Origin: Pontibacter actiniarum
GTDB taxonomy: Bacteria > Bacteroidota > Bacteroidia > Cytophagales > Hymenobacteraceae
Assembly (NCBI RefSeq): GCF_003585765.1
Contig: NZ_CP021235.1
Location: 1,178,001 to 1,242,000, forward strand
Direction: 5' to 3'
DNA length: 64,000 nt
A program made the translations under genes and the position numbers. The first letter of the stretch is position 1. The number at the start of each line of letters is the position of its first letter. Positions 23,613 to 33,130 of this stretch are shown here, piece by piece. The notes under the pieces were generated by a model. The model was given only the letters and a program-made list of their open reading frames with translations, had not been told where the DNA came from and did no database searches.

Positions 23613-24074
23613 TTATACTTGTACGTGGTCGAGATTCTCCTGCAGCAAGTCCTGGGAGAGAAGGTCCGCCTCCAGCAGGTCTGCCCAGGTGTGAAGGTAC
23701 AGTACAACATCGTCGCGCTGGTTGTGTCTCAGGTGCCTTCTGTTCTCCGGCAGCGCGCAAAGGATAGCAGAGTCGCTTAAACTTTCGAGGTGGGCGAGCT
23801 CTGCGCGCGTTATCCCGTAATCAAGCATCTGGTCGATCACTTCATCCAGTGGGAGCCCACTGTGCGGACAGTAGTCGCGCAGCTGTTCGCGCCAGTCTCC
23901 GTAGCGCCACATAGCGGCTCCGTGGATTTTCCCTTTGCTGTACTTGGTGATGGTCTGTGCCAGGTGGCCGCAGTTGCAGCTGCCCATATGGCCCCACTGG
24001 TAGCTGGCTCCTCTGGTCAGCCGGCTCGCGGTTTCGCGCAGCGCTCCGATCAACTCTCTTGAACTTCGTGACAT
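23613..24074 (-). CDS. Unrecognised 153-residue protein with Cys/His motifs
   Basis: I do not recognise this family. The protein is soluble and has a short motif with two Cys and three His: QWGHMGSCNCGHLAQ (about 26-40). It continues with MWRYGDWREQL, CPHSGLPLDEVIDQMLDYGIT and a helical C-terminus (LYLHTWADLLEADLL). The close Cys and His residues could bind a metal. It starts at an ATG and ends before its own terminator, so it is a self-contained transcription unit. The codon use looks like that of its neighbours. Confidence 0.75.
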   Translation of the reverse strand: MSRSSRELIGALRETASRLTRGASYQWGHMGSCNCGHLAQTITKYSKGKIHGAAMWRYGDWREQLRDYCPHSGLPLDEVIDQMLDYGITRAELAHLESLSDSAILCALPENRRHLRHNQRDDVVLYLHTWADLLEADLLSQDLLQENLDHVQV

Positions 24075-24245
24075 GGCTGTTGCTGGTTAATAGTACAAAG
24101 GGAGCAAACAGAGAGCGCTCAGCCCGGCCTGCAGCCCTGCGTCATGGCGATCAGATTTGCTCCTTTCTATTATAAGCGTTAGAATTGGAAGAATGTTTCT
24201 GCTCAACGGGCCAGGTTTTCCGTTTTAATTAACTTTTCTTTTTGT

Positions 24246-25079
24246 ATGCACCCTAAACGTTACACGTGTCTCACCGTCTTCTTTCTGATTGTATTAAGCT
24301 TTGCCCCATCTTGTGTTAAGGCGCAGATTCTTAATGTGGAACGAGCCCGGGTAGAGCGAGACTCTGCCAACTACTTTACGGGCAAGGCAGGTGTTAACTT
24401 TTCCATGTTTAATCGAAATGCGGGGAAAGATAACCCCAACAACTACCTTCAGTTGACCTTTAACGGAGATATTGCGTACATCTCCGGCAGGCACAGCTAC
24501 TTGCTCCTGAACTACTATAATTACCTGCTGGTAAACTACGATTCCAAAGAGCTGCGCAACACGGTGGCAAGCACCGGGTATTCCCACTTCAGGGTAAACT
24601 TTTTGCGGGAACGCAGGCTTTCTTACGAGCTGTTCACGCAGCTGCAGGCGGATAAAGCCCGCGGACTGGAGCTGCGGACGCTGGCAGGAGGCGGCATTCG
24701 CTACCGGCTGCTGAAGGATGAAGAAAGCGGTATCTATCTGGGAACCGGCCTGATGCATGAGCATGAGGAGTGGGAAAACCCGGAGCAGGAGGAGAGGTTA
24801 ATGGTGTCCGACCTGCTGAAATCCACGAATTACGTGAGCGCGAAGGCAAAAATCAATGAAAACGTAAGCACCGAGGGGATCGTATACTATCAGTTTGGCT
24901 ATGATGACAACATAAGCAAGTTCCGCAACCGGGTGAGCGGCGATGTAACGCTTCTGGTAAAGCTTAGCAACAGGTTCACCTTTAAAACAAACTTTAGCTG
25001 CACCTATGAAGACGAGCCCATTGTTCCGATCACTAATTTTGTTTATGCCATTACCAACGGAATTCAGGTGCAGTTTTAA
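24246..25079 (+). CDS. DUF481 family outer-membrane beta-barrel protein
   Basis: The 277-residue protein starts with a signal peptide (MHPKRYTCLTVFFLIVLSFA, cleavage probably after VKAQ). The mature part consists of alternating strands (HSYLLLNYYNYLLVNYDSK, YELFTQLQADKARGLELRTL, TEGIVYYQFGYDD) and ends in QVQF, with the terminal Phe of outer-membrane barrels. The RTLAGGGIRYRL phrase is characteristic of DUF481. It precedes the exopolysaccharide genes by 130 bp on the same strand and could be its first gene, although DUF481 proteins also occur alone. Confidence 0.85.
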   Translation: MHPKRYTCLTVFFLIVLSFAPSCVKAQILNVERARVERDSANYFTGKAGVNFSMFNRNAGKDNPNNYLQLTFNGDIAYISGRHSYLLLNYYNYLLVNYDSKELRNTVASTGYSHFRVNFLRERRLSYELFTQLQADKARGLELRTLAGGGIRYRLLKDEESGIYLGTGLMHEHEEWENPEQEERLMVSDLLKSTNYVSAKAKINENVSTEGIVYYQFGYDDNISKFRNRVSGDVTLLVKLSNRFTFKTNFSCTYEDEPIVPITNFVYAITNGIQVQF

Positions 25080-25212
25080 CTCCTTTTATGAAATATAATG
25101 AAGGATAAAGCTGCTATATGATGCAATAATTTCATAATTTCACCATTTGAAAAGAAGCAGGCGGCGTAACAAAGGCCGTAAATTGAGACAAACGAGTACG
25201 AAAAACAATAGA

Positions 25213-25992
25213 ATGCGCAACACCCTTATCGCATGGTGGGTACTGCTTGGGATGGTCATCTTCGCCTCCTGCGTACCACAGAAAAAGCTTATACTGCTGC
25301 AGGAAAACCCGGAGGTGAAAAACCAAGGCAATGCAGATGAACTACTGAAGACCTTTGACCTGGATAAACCTGTTTATACTTTGAAGGCAGGGGATGTGCT
25401 CTCCCTGAAGGTGCAGACCACAACTCCTACCGAGTACAACTTTCTGAACACTCCCGCTACAGTTTCCAGTTCTGATGATCCAGTACTAAGCGGGTATACG
25501 ATAGATACCTCAGGTGAGATTCTGCTGCCGGTGGTCGGACGGGTGCAGTTGGCAGGCTTAACGATGCCTGAGGCACGTGTTAAAGTCACCGAGGCTCTAA
25601 AGCCTTTCCTGGCAGACCCCACTGTAAACCTCCGCCTGCTTACGTTTCGCTACACGATTGTAGGGGAGGTTACCCGGCAAGGGCAGTTTACGACTTATCA
25701 GGACAACATCAACGTGATGGAGGCCATTGCAACGGCAGGAGGCTTGTCTGACTATGCGAATCGTGGAAAAATCAGATTGGTACGCTATGAAGATGGTAAA
25801 GCAAAGCTATACAATTTTAGCCTTTTGAATGATAACACGCTGGCAATGAATAATTTCTACCTCCAGCCGGACGATATGATCGTTGTTGACCCGTTACCAG
25901 CCAAGTTCATTCGTGAAAACGTATTGGGAACCTTCTCATTAGGCTTTGGTCTGGTGGCATCTATCGTACTTCTAATTACAAGAATACAATAA
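25213..25992 (+). CDS. Polysaccharide export outer-membrane lipoprotein (Wza-like)
   Basis: Forms the outer-membrane export channel for exopolysaccharide. I chose ATG 25213, which gives 259 residues with a lipoprotein signal MRNTLIAWWVLLGMVIFASC; the Arg/Lys-rich upstream extension from a TTG at 25147 is not signal-like. The Poly_export domain (about 55-135) has YTLKAGDVLSLKVQTT and DTSGEILLPVVGRVQLAGLT; SLBB-type regions follow (YTIVGEVTRQGQFT, MEAIATAGGLSDYANR). A C-terminal helix (about 235-257, LGFGLVASIVLLIT) may cross a membrane. It is ten bases ahead of the Wzc-like gene and is co-transcribed with it. Confidence 0.93.
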   Translation: MRNTLIAWWVLLGMVIFASCVPQKKLILLQENPEVKNQGNADELLKTFDLDKPVYTLKAGDVLSLKVQTTTPTEYNFLNTPATVSSSDDPVLSGYTIDTSGEILLPVVGRVQLAGLTMPEARVKVTEALKPFLADPTVNLRLLTFRYTIVGEVTRQGQFTTYQDNINVMEAIATAGGLSDYANRGKIRLVRYEDGKAKLYNFSLLNDNTLAMNNFYLQPDDMIVVDPLPAKFIRENVLGTFSLGFGLVASIVLLITRIQ

Positions 25993-26001
25993 CTTAATAA
26001 G

Positions 26002-28377
26002 TTGGAATCGACATATAATTCTGAAGACAATAGCTTTATTGATTTTAAAGCAGTCTTAAACTCGGCTGTATCTAAATGGTATTTGTTTGTCCTGAGCATA
26101 GCTGTCGCTTTATCTGTGGCATATCTGGTTAACAGATATACAATACCCCAATACGAAATAAACTCCTCCGTAATGGTCTCGGGAGATGCAGCACAGGGAG
26201 CATCTCCTGCCGCTTTGTTGTATGGAACCGACCTATATAAAGGGGCTCAAGGTTTAACAAACGAATCAATTATTTTAAAGACAAAGTCATTAGCACTTAG
26301 GACATTGTCTAAGCTTGATTTTCGTGTTAGCTATTTCATCAAAGGCAATGTGCTTCTGTCAGAAGCGTACAAGGCTGAGGCTCCAATTAATGTTCTCTTT
26401 GATTCTACTGCGGCTTCTGTTCCGTATGGAGTTGAGTTTAGGGTGGATCTAGTAGATAACAATACTTATACCCTATCAACGGAGAATCTAGTGTGGCAAG
26501 AAAAAGTTACTGATAAGACTTTCCTTTTTGGTAAGTCTTACCTCATGGATGGGTTCGCCTTTACCATTAACCTGTTGAAACCGGAGCCGTTCGAAGGAAA
26601 CGAGGTGCTTTTTGTAATCAATGATTTAGATGATCTGGCTAAAAGCTATGCATCTAATCTGTCAGTAGCTCCTTATGGGGGTGATGCCTCTGCTTTGGTT
26701 TTGACGCTTACAGGTACAACGCCTAAAAAGGATATCGATTACCTGAACGCGCACATGGTCACGTATGCGCAGAACAACCTGGCAATCAAAAATGCAGATG
26801 CTGTTAATACCCTTAGCTTCATAGACCAGCAGCTACAGCAGATTAGCGACTCCCTGTACTTTATAGAATCTCGGCTGGAAGACTTCAAAAAGCGCAATGC
26901 GGCGATGGATTTGAGTGCTGAGGGGGCAAAAGTAGCAGGAGAACTGCAGGCATTGGAGCAGCGGAAAGCCGAGTTGCTGATGAACTCCAGGTACTATGAC
27001 TACCTGTCTAATTACCTTCAGAAAGAAGAGACAAATGAACAGATACAGGCGCCCGCAACATTGGGCATAGGAGATCCTGTCCTTAACTCCTTAGTCTCTC
27101 AGTTGGTGACGCTGCAAACAGAACTCAGCGTTGCGTCTAATAACCAGGGTCAGTCAAACCCGGGTATAAAGCTGAAGCGGCAGCAGCTGAATGAAGTAAG
27201 AGCGTCTTTACTCGAGAACCTCAGCAGCTTAGAAGACGCCAACCAGATTGCGCTCAGGAACCTTAACCAGCGCATCCAAACTGCCGCTGCGGCCCTGCAA
27301 CAACTACCTTCCTCTGAAAGGCAGTTAATCAATATCCAACGGCTTTACAGCCTAAGTGAGAACCTGTACGTTTTCCTGATGGAGAAGCGTGCAGAGGCTG
27401 GGATCGCAAAAGCTGCCAACACATCAGATGTGACTATCCTGAAAGAAGGGTCGATTAACAAGCAAATTGCTCCTCAGCCACTGCAAAACTACGGTATCGC
27501 CTTTATTATCGGGTTTGGTCTGCCTTTGGCCTTCATATTTGTGAAAGAGCTGCTGAATAATAAGATTCACACCGTAGAGGATATTGCCAAGTATACAGCG
27601 ATGCCGCTGCTGGGGCTTGTCGGCCATAACAAGAAGGAGTCTAACCTGCTGGCCAACATGAGCCCTAAATCGGCGCTGGCAGAGGCGTTCCGTACGGTTC
27701 GCTCTAACCTGCGTTACATGACCAGTGTCGGTGACGGCGTACAGGAGGGGGGAAAAATCATTGTTATCACATCCTCCATCAGCGGGGAGGGTAAGACGTT
27801 CTCAGCCAAGAACCTGGCCTACATTATTGCTATTTCCGGTGAAAGAACGCTTCTGGTAAACGCAGATATGCGCAAGCCAAATAACAACACTGACCTTGGC
27901 GTGAACAGCAGCACCGGTTTAAGTAACTTCCTGGCCGGTCACATTTCTTTAGAAGAGGTGATTCATACCACCATTCAGGAGAACCTCCATGTGCTCCCTT
28001 CCGGCGACATTCCGCCGAACCCGTCCGAGTTGTTGCTAAGCGGTCGCATGTCGGCGATGGTGGCGGAGCTAAAGGAGCGTTATGACTACATCATCATGGA
28101 TACACCGCCTGTCGGCATTCTTTCAGATGGCCTGGAACTGATGCAGATAGCTGATGCGAATGTGTTTATGGTGCGTCAGGACTACACCATCAAAGACTTC
28201 CTGCGAAACATACAGCTGCAGTACGAGTCCGGAAAGATAAAGAATACAGCCATCCTCTTTAATGATGTGGATTACAAGAAGCTTAACTACGGCTATGGTT
28301 ACGGCTATGGCTACGGCTACGGATATTATGCTGAAGACAATGAAACAAAGTCTCTGTGGAAACGAATAAGGGTGTAA
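26002..28377 (+). CDS. Exopolysaccharide co-polymerase with BY-kinase domain (Wzc-like)
   Basis: Inner-membrane protein controlling polymer length and export, and a bacterial tyrosine autokinase. The start is TTG 26002 (MESTYNSEDNSF), as there is no ATG nearby. Residues about 28-48 form the first helix (YLFVLSIAVALSVAYLV); a Wzz periplasmic domain with a long coiled coil (about 260-450) follows, then the second helix (about 494-513). The kinase has Walker A SSISGEGKTFSAKN, Walker A' LLVNADMRKP and Walker B YIIMDTPPVGI. The C-terminal tail is a Gly-Tyr repeat (about 770-780) that carries the expected phosphorylation tyrosines. The cognate phosphatase gene is not in the window. Confidence 0.94.
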   Translation: MESTYNSEDNSFIDFKAVLNSAVSKWYLFVLSIAVALSVAYLVNRYTIPQYEINSSVMVSGDAAQGASPAALLYGTDLYKGAQGLTNESIILKTKSLALRTLSKLDFRVSYFIKGNVLLSEAYKAEAPINVLFDSTAASVPYGVEFRVDLVDNNTYTLSTENLVWQEKVTDKTFLFGKSYLMDGFAFTINLLKPEPFEGNEVLFVINDLDDLAKSYASNLSVAPYGGDASALVLTLTGTTPKKDIDYLNAHMVTYAQNNLAIKNADAVNTLSFIDQQLQQISDSLYFIESRLEDFKKRNAAMDLSAEGAKVAGELQALEQRKAELLMNSRYYDYLSNYLQKEETNEQIQAPATLGIGDPVLNSLVSQLVTLQTELSVASNNQGQSNPGIKLKRQQLNEVRASLLENLSSLEDANQIALRNLNQRIQTAAAALQQLPSSERQLINIQRLYSLSENLYVFLMEKRAEAGIAKAANTSDVTILKEGSINKQIAPQPLQNYGIAFIIGFGLPLAFIFVKELLNNKIHTVEDIAKYTAMPLLGLVGHNKKESNLLANMSPKSALAEAFRTVRSNLRYMTSVGDGVQEGGKIIVITSSISGEGKTFSAKNLAYIIAISGERTLLVNADMRKPNNNTDLGVNSSTGLSNFLAGHISLEEVIHTTIQENLHVLPSGDIPPNPSELLLSGRMSAMVAELKERYDYIIMDTPPVGILSDGLELMQIADANVFMVRQDYTIKDFLRNIQLQYESGKIKNTAILFNDVDYKKLNYGYGYGYGYGYGYYAEDNETKSLWKRIRV

Positions 28378-28422
28378 TTTAATGCCCCTGTTATTTTCAC
28401 AAGCGTTGCTTCAACATAATTT

Positions 28423-29358
28423 ATGCTTAAAAATTCAAGAATTTATGTGGCGGGCCATAGAGGAATGGTTGGCTCCGCCATATTGCGTAAGCTCCAGAAG
28501 GAGGGCTACACAAACCTCATTACCCGAACATCCAAAGAGCTGGACCTGAGAAACCAGTTAGCCGTAGAGCAATTCTTTGCCGAGGAAAAGCCCGAATATG
28601 TGTTTCTGGCTGCCGCCAAGGTTGGAGGCATCGTGGCCAACAACACGTACCGGGCCGATTTCCTCTACGACAACCTGATGATCGAGGCCAACATTATCCA
28701 CGCTGCCTACCGGGCCGGGGTGGAGAAGCTGATGTTCCTGGGCTCCTCCTGCATTTACCCGAAGCTGGCACCCCAGCCGCTTAAGGAAGAGTATCTGCTG
28801 ACAGGGGAGTTGGAGCCGACCAACGAGCCCTATGCCATTGCAAAGATTGCCGGTATTAAGCTGTGCGAGTCCTATCGCGATCAGTACGGTTGCAACTTCA
28901 TCAGTGTCATGCCTACCAACCTCTACGGCTACAACGACAACTACGACCTGAACAACTCCCACGTGCTGCCTGCGCTCATCCGCAAGTTTCATGAGGCGAA
29001 GGAGGCTGGAGCCCCTGTCGTGACCGTATGGGGCACTGGAAGCCCCCGCCGTGAGTTCCTCTTTGCCGATGACCTGGCCGAGGCCTGCTTTTTCCTGATG
29101 GAGCACTACGACGGCAGGGAGCTCATAAACATTGGCACCGGCGAGGATATTTCCATAAAGGACCTGGCGCTGCTGGTGAAAGATGTGGTGGGTTTTGAGG
29201 GGGAATTGGAGTTTGACGCCTCCAAACCGGATGGCACCCCGCGCAAACTGATGGACGTGACCAAGCTGCACAACCTGGGTTTCAGGCATAAAGTAGAACT
29301 AGAGGAAGGAATTGCGTTAGCATATGCGGATTTTAAAAACAAATTAGTAGAAGTGTAG
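28423..29358 (+). CDS. fcl: GDP-L-fucose synthase
   Basis: Epimerises and reduces GDP-4-keto-6-deoxymannose to GDP-L-fucose with NADPH. It is an extended short-chain dehydrogenase of 311 residues with nucleotide-binding [12 protein letters not shown] (about 8-19), the active-site Ser in FLGSSCIYP, and the Tyr/Lys pair in [10 protein letters not shown] (about 136-141). The substrate comes from the gmd product encoded 50 bp downstream. Placing fcl before gmd reverses the order found in E. coli. It starts 45 bp after the Wzc-like gene. Confidence 0.95.
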   Translation: MLKNSRIYVAGHRGMVGSAILRKLQKEGYTNLITRTSKELDLRNQLAVEQFFAEEKPEYVFLAAAKVGGIVANNTYRADFLYDNLMIEANIIHAAYRAGVEKLMFLGSSCIYPKLAPQPLKEEYLLTGELEPTNEPYAIAKIAGIKLCESYRDQYGCNFISVMPTNLYGYNDNYDLNNSHVLPALIRKFHEAKEAGAPVVTVWGTGSPRREFLFADDLAEACFFLMEHYDGRELINIGTGEDISIKDLALLVKDVVGFEGELEFDASKPDGTPRKLMDVTKLHNLGFRHKVELEEGIALAYADFKNKLVEV

Positions 29359-29407
29359 TATATATACCCGTTCATAATATACCAAACTTTTACTAACCCT
29401 TTACCGC

Positions 29408-30520
29408 ATGAAAACTGCCCTTATAACTGGTGTAACCGGTCAGGACGGAGCATACCTGGCTGAGTTGCTACTAAGCAAAGGTTACAAAGTGCACGGCATC
29501 AAACGCCGCAGCTCTATATTCAATACAGACAGAATCGATCACCTATACCAGGACCCGCACGAGAAGAACATCAACTTCAAGCTTCACTACGGCGACCTTA
29601 CCGACTCGACCAACCTGATCCGTATCATCCAGGAGACACAGCCGGACGAAATCTACAACCTCGCGGCCATGAGCCATGTGAAAGTAAGCTTCGACACGCC
29701 TGAGTACACGGCTAATGCCGATGGTTTGGGGCCGCTGCGTATTCTGGAGGCTATCCGTATCTTAGGCTTAACCGAGAAGACAAGAGTATACCAGGCCTCC
29801 ACATCGGAGCTTTACGGGCTTGTGCAGGCCGTGCCGCAGTCAGAGAGCACGCCGTTTTACCCGCGCTCTCCATATGCGGTGGCAAAGCTCTACGGCTATT
29901 GGATTACAGTTAACTACCGCGAAGCCTATGGCATGTATGCCTGCAACGGTATTTTATTTAACCACGAATCTCCGCTGCGAGGGGAGACATTCGTGACGAG
30001 GAAAATCACGCGTGCCGCTGCCCGTATCGCTATGGGGCTGCAGGAGGACCTGTACCTAGGCAACCTCGATGCCAAGCGCGACTGGGGCCACGCCAAGGAC
30101 TATGTAGAGGCCATGTGGCGCATTCTGCAGCAGGACGAGCCGGAGGACTATGTGATTGCCACCGGCGTTACCACAACCGTGCGCGACTTTGTGAGAATGG
30201 CCTTCGGCGAACTAGGCATTGAGATTGAGTTCAGGGGAGAAGGAGTGGAGGAGAAGGGCTATGTGGCCGCCTGCACAAACCCTGACTACCAGCTGGAGCT
30301 GGGCAAAAACGTCGTGTGTGTAGACCCGAACTACTTCCGCCCAACAGAAGTGGACTTGCTGATTGGCGATGCCACGAAGGCCAAAACTAAGTTGCAGTGG
30401 GAGCCGAAGTATGACTTGCCAGCACTTGTGAAAGATATGATGCAGGCTGACATTGAGCTGTTCAAGCGCGACAGCTACCTGCTGGAAGGTGGGCACCGTG
30501 TGTTAAACTACCACGAATAG
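29408..30520 (+). CDS. gmd: GDP-mannose 4,6-dehydratase
   Basis: Converts GDP-D-mannose to GDP-4-keto-6-deoxy-D-mannose, the precursor of GDP-fucose and related sugars. The 370-residue protein shows the NADP-binding [16 protein letters not shown] (about 7-22), the GDP-mannose-specific [18 protein letters not shown], the Thr/Glu active-site segment QASTSELYG and the Tyr/Lys pair in [12 protein letters not shown]. It also has [17 protein letters not shown], typical of Gmd. It is the last gene of the exopolysaccharide block and is followed by a terminator. Confidence 0.96.
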   Translation: MKTALITGVTGQDGAYLAELLLSKGYKVHGIKRRSSIFNTDRIDHLYQDPHEKNINFKLHYGDLTDSTNLIRIIQETQPDEIYNLAAMSHVKVSFDTPEYTANADGLGPLRILEAIRILGLTEKTRVYQASTSELYGLVQAVPQSESTPFYPRSPYAVAKLYGYWITVNYREAYGMYACNGILFNHESPLRGETFVTRKITRAAARIAMGLQEDLYLGNLDAKRDWGHAKDYVEAMWRILQQDEPEDYVIATGVTTTVRDFVRMAFGELGIEIEFRGEGVEEKGYVAACTNPDYQLELGKNVVCVDPNYFRPTEVDLLIGDATKAKTKLQWEPKYDLPALVKDMMQADIELFKRDSYLLEGGHRVLNYHE

Positions 30521-30539
30521 CAGTTGCATAACATATAAT

Positions 30540-30582
30540 AACAAGAAAAGGGCGGATGTATCACATTCGCCCTTTTCTTGTT
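30540..30582. terminator. Terminator after gmd
   Basis: A perfect 15-bp stem (AACAAGAAAAGGGCG/CGCCCTTTTCTTGTT) with a 13-base loop, 20 bases after the gmd stop. Its A/T-rich base makes it work in either direction. Confidence 0.85.
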
Positions 30583-30598
30583 ACAGAAGCTGAGGCAT

Positions 30599-30633
30599 AA
30601 AAAAAGGAGCTTGAGTATAACTCAAGCTCCTTT
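30599..30633 (-). terminator. Terminator of the tRNA-Asp array
   Basis: A perfect 13-bp stem (30603-30615 with 30621-30633) followed on the minus strand by seven T. It lies directly after the last tRNA gene. Confidence 0.88.
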
Positions 30634-30639
30634 AAGGAG

Positions 30640-30713
30640 CGGTCTGGACGGGACTCGAACCCGCGACCTCCGCCGTGACAGGGCGGCATTCTAACCAACT
30701 GAACTACCAGACC
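30640..30713 (-). tRNA. tRNA-Asp (GTC), copy 3 of the array
   Basis: The minus strand folds as a 74-base tRNA: acceptor GGTCTGG/CCAGACC, anticodon loop CTGTCAC (GTC), T-loop TTCGAGT and discriminator G. CCA is not encoded. It is identical to the other two copies. Confidence 0.95.
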
Positions 30714-30771
30714 AATAACTTGATGTTTTGAGGAGCCGTTTGCTCTTCTTGCTTAACCGCAGTAAAATCTG

Positions 30772-30845
30772 CGGTCTGGACGGGACTCGAACCCGCGACC
30801 TCCGCCGTGACAGGGCGGCATTCTAACCAACTGAACTACCAGACC
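30772..30845 (-). tRNA. tRNA-Asp (GTC), copy 2 of the array
   Basis: The sequence and fold are identical to the copies on either side, with anticodon GTC and discriminator G. It is separated from each neighbour by the same 58-bp spacer. Confidence 0.95.
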
Positions 30846-30903
30846 AATAACTTGATGTTTTGAGGAGCCGTTTGCTCTTCTTGCTTAACCGCAGTAAAAT
30901 CTG

Positions 30904-30977
30904 CGGTCTGGACGGGACTCGAACCCGCGACCTCCGCCGTGACAGGGCGGCATTCTAACCAACTGAACTACCAGACC
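30904..30977 (-). tRNA. tRNA-Asp (GTC), copy 1 of the array (promoter-proximal)
   Basis: The first transcribed copy, 38 bases downstream of a good Bacteroidota promoter on the minus strand. It is identical to the other two copies. Confidence 0.95.
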
Positions 30978-31014
30978 GTTTGTCTTTTCCTTAACCTTGT
31001 TCGTTAAAGTGATG

Positions 31015-31046
31015 CAAAGGTATGTCCTCGGATTTAATTGTGCAAG
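31015..31046 (-). promoter_or_regulatory. Promoter of the tRNA-Asp array
   Basis: On the minus strand TACCTTTG (31022-31015) matches TAnnTTTG exactly, and CTTG ends 20 bases upstream (31046-31043), the expected -33 position of the Bacteroidota consensus. Confidence 0.7.
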
Positions 31047-31169
31047 TCCTCTGCATCATTTTAACGCTATATTTTCGCCCGGAATACTAAACGCGTTCAT
31101 TTACAGATGGATTAATTTTTAATGCGCTTATAAATTCTCTCTTCTGTTACGTGCATTGCCGGAAAGTCT

Positions 31170-31177
31170 TAAATTTG
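31170..31177 (+). promoter_or_regulatory. Bacteroidota -7 box upstream of accA
   Basis: TAAATTTG is an exact TAnnTTTG match, 23 bases before the accA ATG. No clear -33 TTTG is found at the correct distance. Confidence 0.5.
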
Positions 31178-31200
31178 TGTTCCAAACAAGCGAGAAAACT

Positions 31201-32151
31201 ATGCTTTTAGATTTCGAACAACCCATTGCTGCCCTTGAAGGCAAACTTCAGGAGATGAAGAAACTGGCAGACGAAAGCCAGGTAGACGTGACGGAGGCGG
31301 TAAAGGCTCTGGAAGAGAAAATCAAGAACCTGAAAAAAGAAACCTACGCAAACCTGACTCGCTGGCAGCGTGTGCAGTTGTCGCGCCACCCTGAGCGCCC
31401 TTATACTCTCGATTATATCCATGGTATAACTGATACGTTTGTGGAGCTGCACGGTGACCGTACCGTGCGCGACGACAAAGCTATGGTAGGTGGTTTTGGG
31501 GAAGTGGATGGCCGCAGCATCATGTTTATTGGCCAGCAGAAAGGCCGTAATACCAAGCAGCGCCAGATGCGTAACTTTGGTATGGCCAATCCGGAAGGGT
31601 ACCGTAAAGCGCTCCGCCTGATGAAGATGGCAGAGAAGTTCAACAAGCCCATTGTTACTTTTATAGATACTCCAGGAGCGTTTCCGGGGCTTGAAGCAGA
31701 AGAAAGAGGCCAGGGCGAGGCTATTGCGCGCAACCTGAAGGAAATGTTCATGCTGAAGGTGCCGGTAATCTGTATTGTTATTGGAGAAGGTGCCTCGGGA
31801 GGTGCCTTGGGCATTGCCATCGGCGACCGCGTGATGATGCTGGAAAATACCTGGTATTCCGTAATCTCCCCTGAAAACTGCTCTACTATCTTGTGGAGAA
31901 GCTGGGAGTACAAAGAACAAGCTGCTGAGGCTATGCGGCTAACCGCAAGCGATATGCTTCAGAACAAGCTGATAGACGGCATTATCAAGGAGCCGCTTGG
32001 TGGGGCACACCTGGAGCCGGGCAAGATGATGCGTACGCTTAAGAAAGAAATTATTAAGCTGCTGGATGAACTGGGAACCATAAATGCCGAAGACCGTATT
32101 ATGGAACGCATTGAGAAGTTCTCTAATATGGGAGTGGTTTTAGAAGCCTAA
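31201..32151 (+). CDS. accA: Acetyl-CoA carboxylase carboxyltransferase subunit alpha
   Basis: With AccD it transfers the carboxyl group from biotin to acetyl-CoA, making malonyl-CoA for fatty acid synthesis. The ATG at 31201 ([14 protein letters not shown]) gives 316 residues, the normal size; the frame is open upstream from a TTG at 31156. The crotonase-type core shows [43 protein letters not shown] and [18 protein letters not shown]. It is transcribed alone and is followed by a strong terminator, so accD must lie elsewhere. Confidence 0.96.
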   Translation: MLLDFEQPIAALEGKLQEMKKLADESQVDVTEAVKALEEKIKNLKKETYANLTRWQRVQLSRHPERPYTLDYIHGITDTFVELHGDRTVRDDKAMVGGFGEVDGRSIMFIGQQKGRNTKQRQMRNFGMANPEGYRKALRLMKMAEKFNKPIVTFIDTPGAFPGLEAEERGQGEAIARNLKEMFMLKVPVICIVIGEGASGGALGIAIGDRVMMLENTWYSVISPENCSTILWRSWEYKEQAAEAMRLTASDMLQNKLIDGIIKEPLGGAHLEPGKMMRTLKKEIIKLLDELGTINAEDRIMERIEKFSNMGVVLEA

Positions 32152-32171
32152 GCAAACAGCGCAAACTATAC

Positions 32172-32221
32172 AAAATGAATTAGGAGCACGAGCAGCAGCT
32201 TTTGTTCCTAATTCATTTTTT
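32172..32221 (+). terminator. Terminator after accA
   Basis: AAATGAATTAGGA pairs with TCCTAATTCATTT around a 20-base loop region, followed by TTTTT. Confidence 0.85.
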
Positions 32222-32286
32222 GTTTACAGCCAGCTTTGTATTACATTTAAGTATAGTCTCCATTTAATAACTCAAACTAAAGCAGT

Positions 32287-33129
32287 ATGAAGCTACACGC
32301 TATCGACACAGGTTTTTTTAAGTTAGACGGCGGCGCTATGTTTGGCGTAGTTCCCAAAACGCTTTGGCAGCGCACGAACCCGGCCGATGAAAATAACCTG
32401 TGTACGTGGGCCATGCGCTGTATGCTGGTAGAGGATGGAGACAGGCTTATCTTAATTGACAATGGTATCGGCGACAAGCAGGATGCCAAGTTCCTCAGCC
32501 ACTACTACCTTCACGGCGATGCTTCGCTACAGAAATCCCTGAAAGCGGCCGGCTTTGCCCCTGAGGACGTAACGGATATGTTTCTCACGCACCTGCACTT
32601 CGACCATTGCGGAGGCGGCGTGCAGTACAGGAAGGGCGACGGCGCGCTGGAACTGGTCTTTCCTAACGCTACCTACTGGTCTAACGCAGATCACTGGGAG
32701 TGGGCCACAAAACCAAACGCAAGGGAAAAAGCCTCTTTCCTGAAGGAGAATATTCTGCCAATGCAGGAAAGCGGGCAACTGCAGTTTATCGACCCGGCTA
32801 AACCTTCTCCCATCCCGCAGTTTGACATCTTTTACGCCGACGGCCATACCGATAAGATGATGGTGCCGATTATCTCCTACAAGGGGAGAAAGCTGGCGTA
32901 CATGGCTGACCTGCTTCCGTCGGTAGGGCATATTCCTTTGCCGTACGTGATGGGATACGACACACGGCCGCTGCTGACGCTTGATGAGAAAGCCCTCTTT
33001 TTGAATCGCGCTGCCGACGAGGAGCTGGTTTTGTTCTTTGAGCATGACCCTGTAAACCAGTGCTGCACGGTGCAGCACACAGAAAAGGGCGTGCGCCTGA
33101 AAGAAACCTTTAGCCTTTCAGAGCTCTAG
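32287..33129 (+). CDS. MBL-fold metallo-hydrolase
   Basis: A 280-residue cytosolic protein of the metallo-beta-lactamase superfamily. The metal motif is THLHFDHCGGG (about 99-109). A second metal Asp is in LAYMADLLPSVGHIP and the C-terminal His in EHDP. Its overall pattern (KLDGGAMFGVVPKTLW near the N-terminus) is like AHL-lactonase/AttM-type or related hydrolases of unknown substrate common in Bacteroidota. It ends one base before the patatin gene, so the two form an operon. Confidence 0.9.
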   Translation: MKLHAIDTGFFKLDGGAMFGVVPKTLWQRTNPADENNLCTWAMRCMLVEDGDRLILIDNGIGDKQDAKFLSHYYLHGDASLQKSLKAAGFAPEDVTDMFLTHLHFDHCGGGVQYRKGDGALELVFPNATYWSNADHWEWATKPNAREKASFLKENILPMQESGQLQFIDPAKPSPIPQFDIFYADGHTDKMMVPIISYKGRKLAYMADLLPSVGHIPLPYVMGYDTRPLLTLDEKALFLNRAADEELVLFFEHDPVNQCCTVQHTEKGVRLKETFSLSEL

Positions 33130-33130
33130 C

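Larger units (their letters stand above)
30640..30977 (-). repeat. 132-bp tandem array carrying three tRNA-Asp genes
   Basis: The tRNA genes start every 132 bp and both 58-bp spacers are identical (AATAACTTGATGTTTTGAGG and onward), so the unit tRNA plus spacer has been duplicated exactly. The third copy lacks the spacer on its promoter side. Confidence 0.92.

Noticed and set aside
25147..25212. An Arg/Lys-rich extension of the Wza-like protein from a TTG
   Set aside because: The ATG at 25213 begins directly with a lipoprotein signal, as expected for this family.
28558..29289. A 243-codon minus-strand frame opposite fcl
   Set aside because: The fcl product is clear from its motifs and the antisense translation is not protein-like.
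30640..30977. The tandem repeat as a CRISPR array
   Set aside because: The repeats are full tRNA-Asp genes and the spacers are identical, unlike CRISPR spacers.
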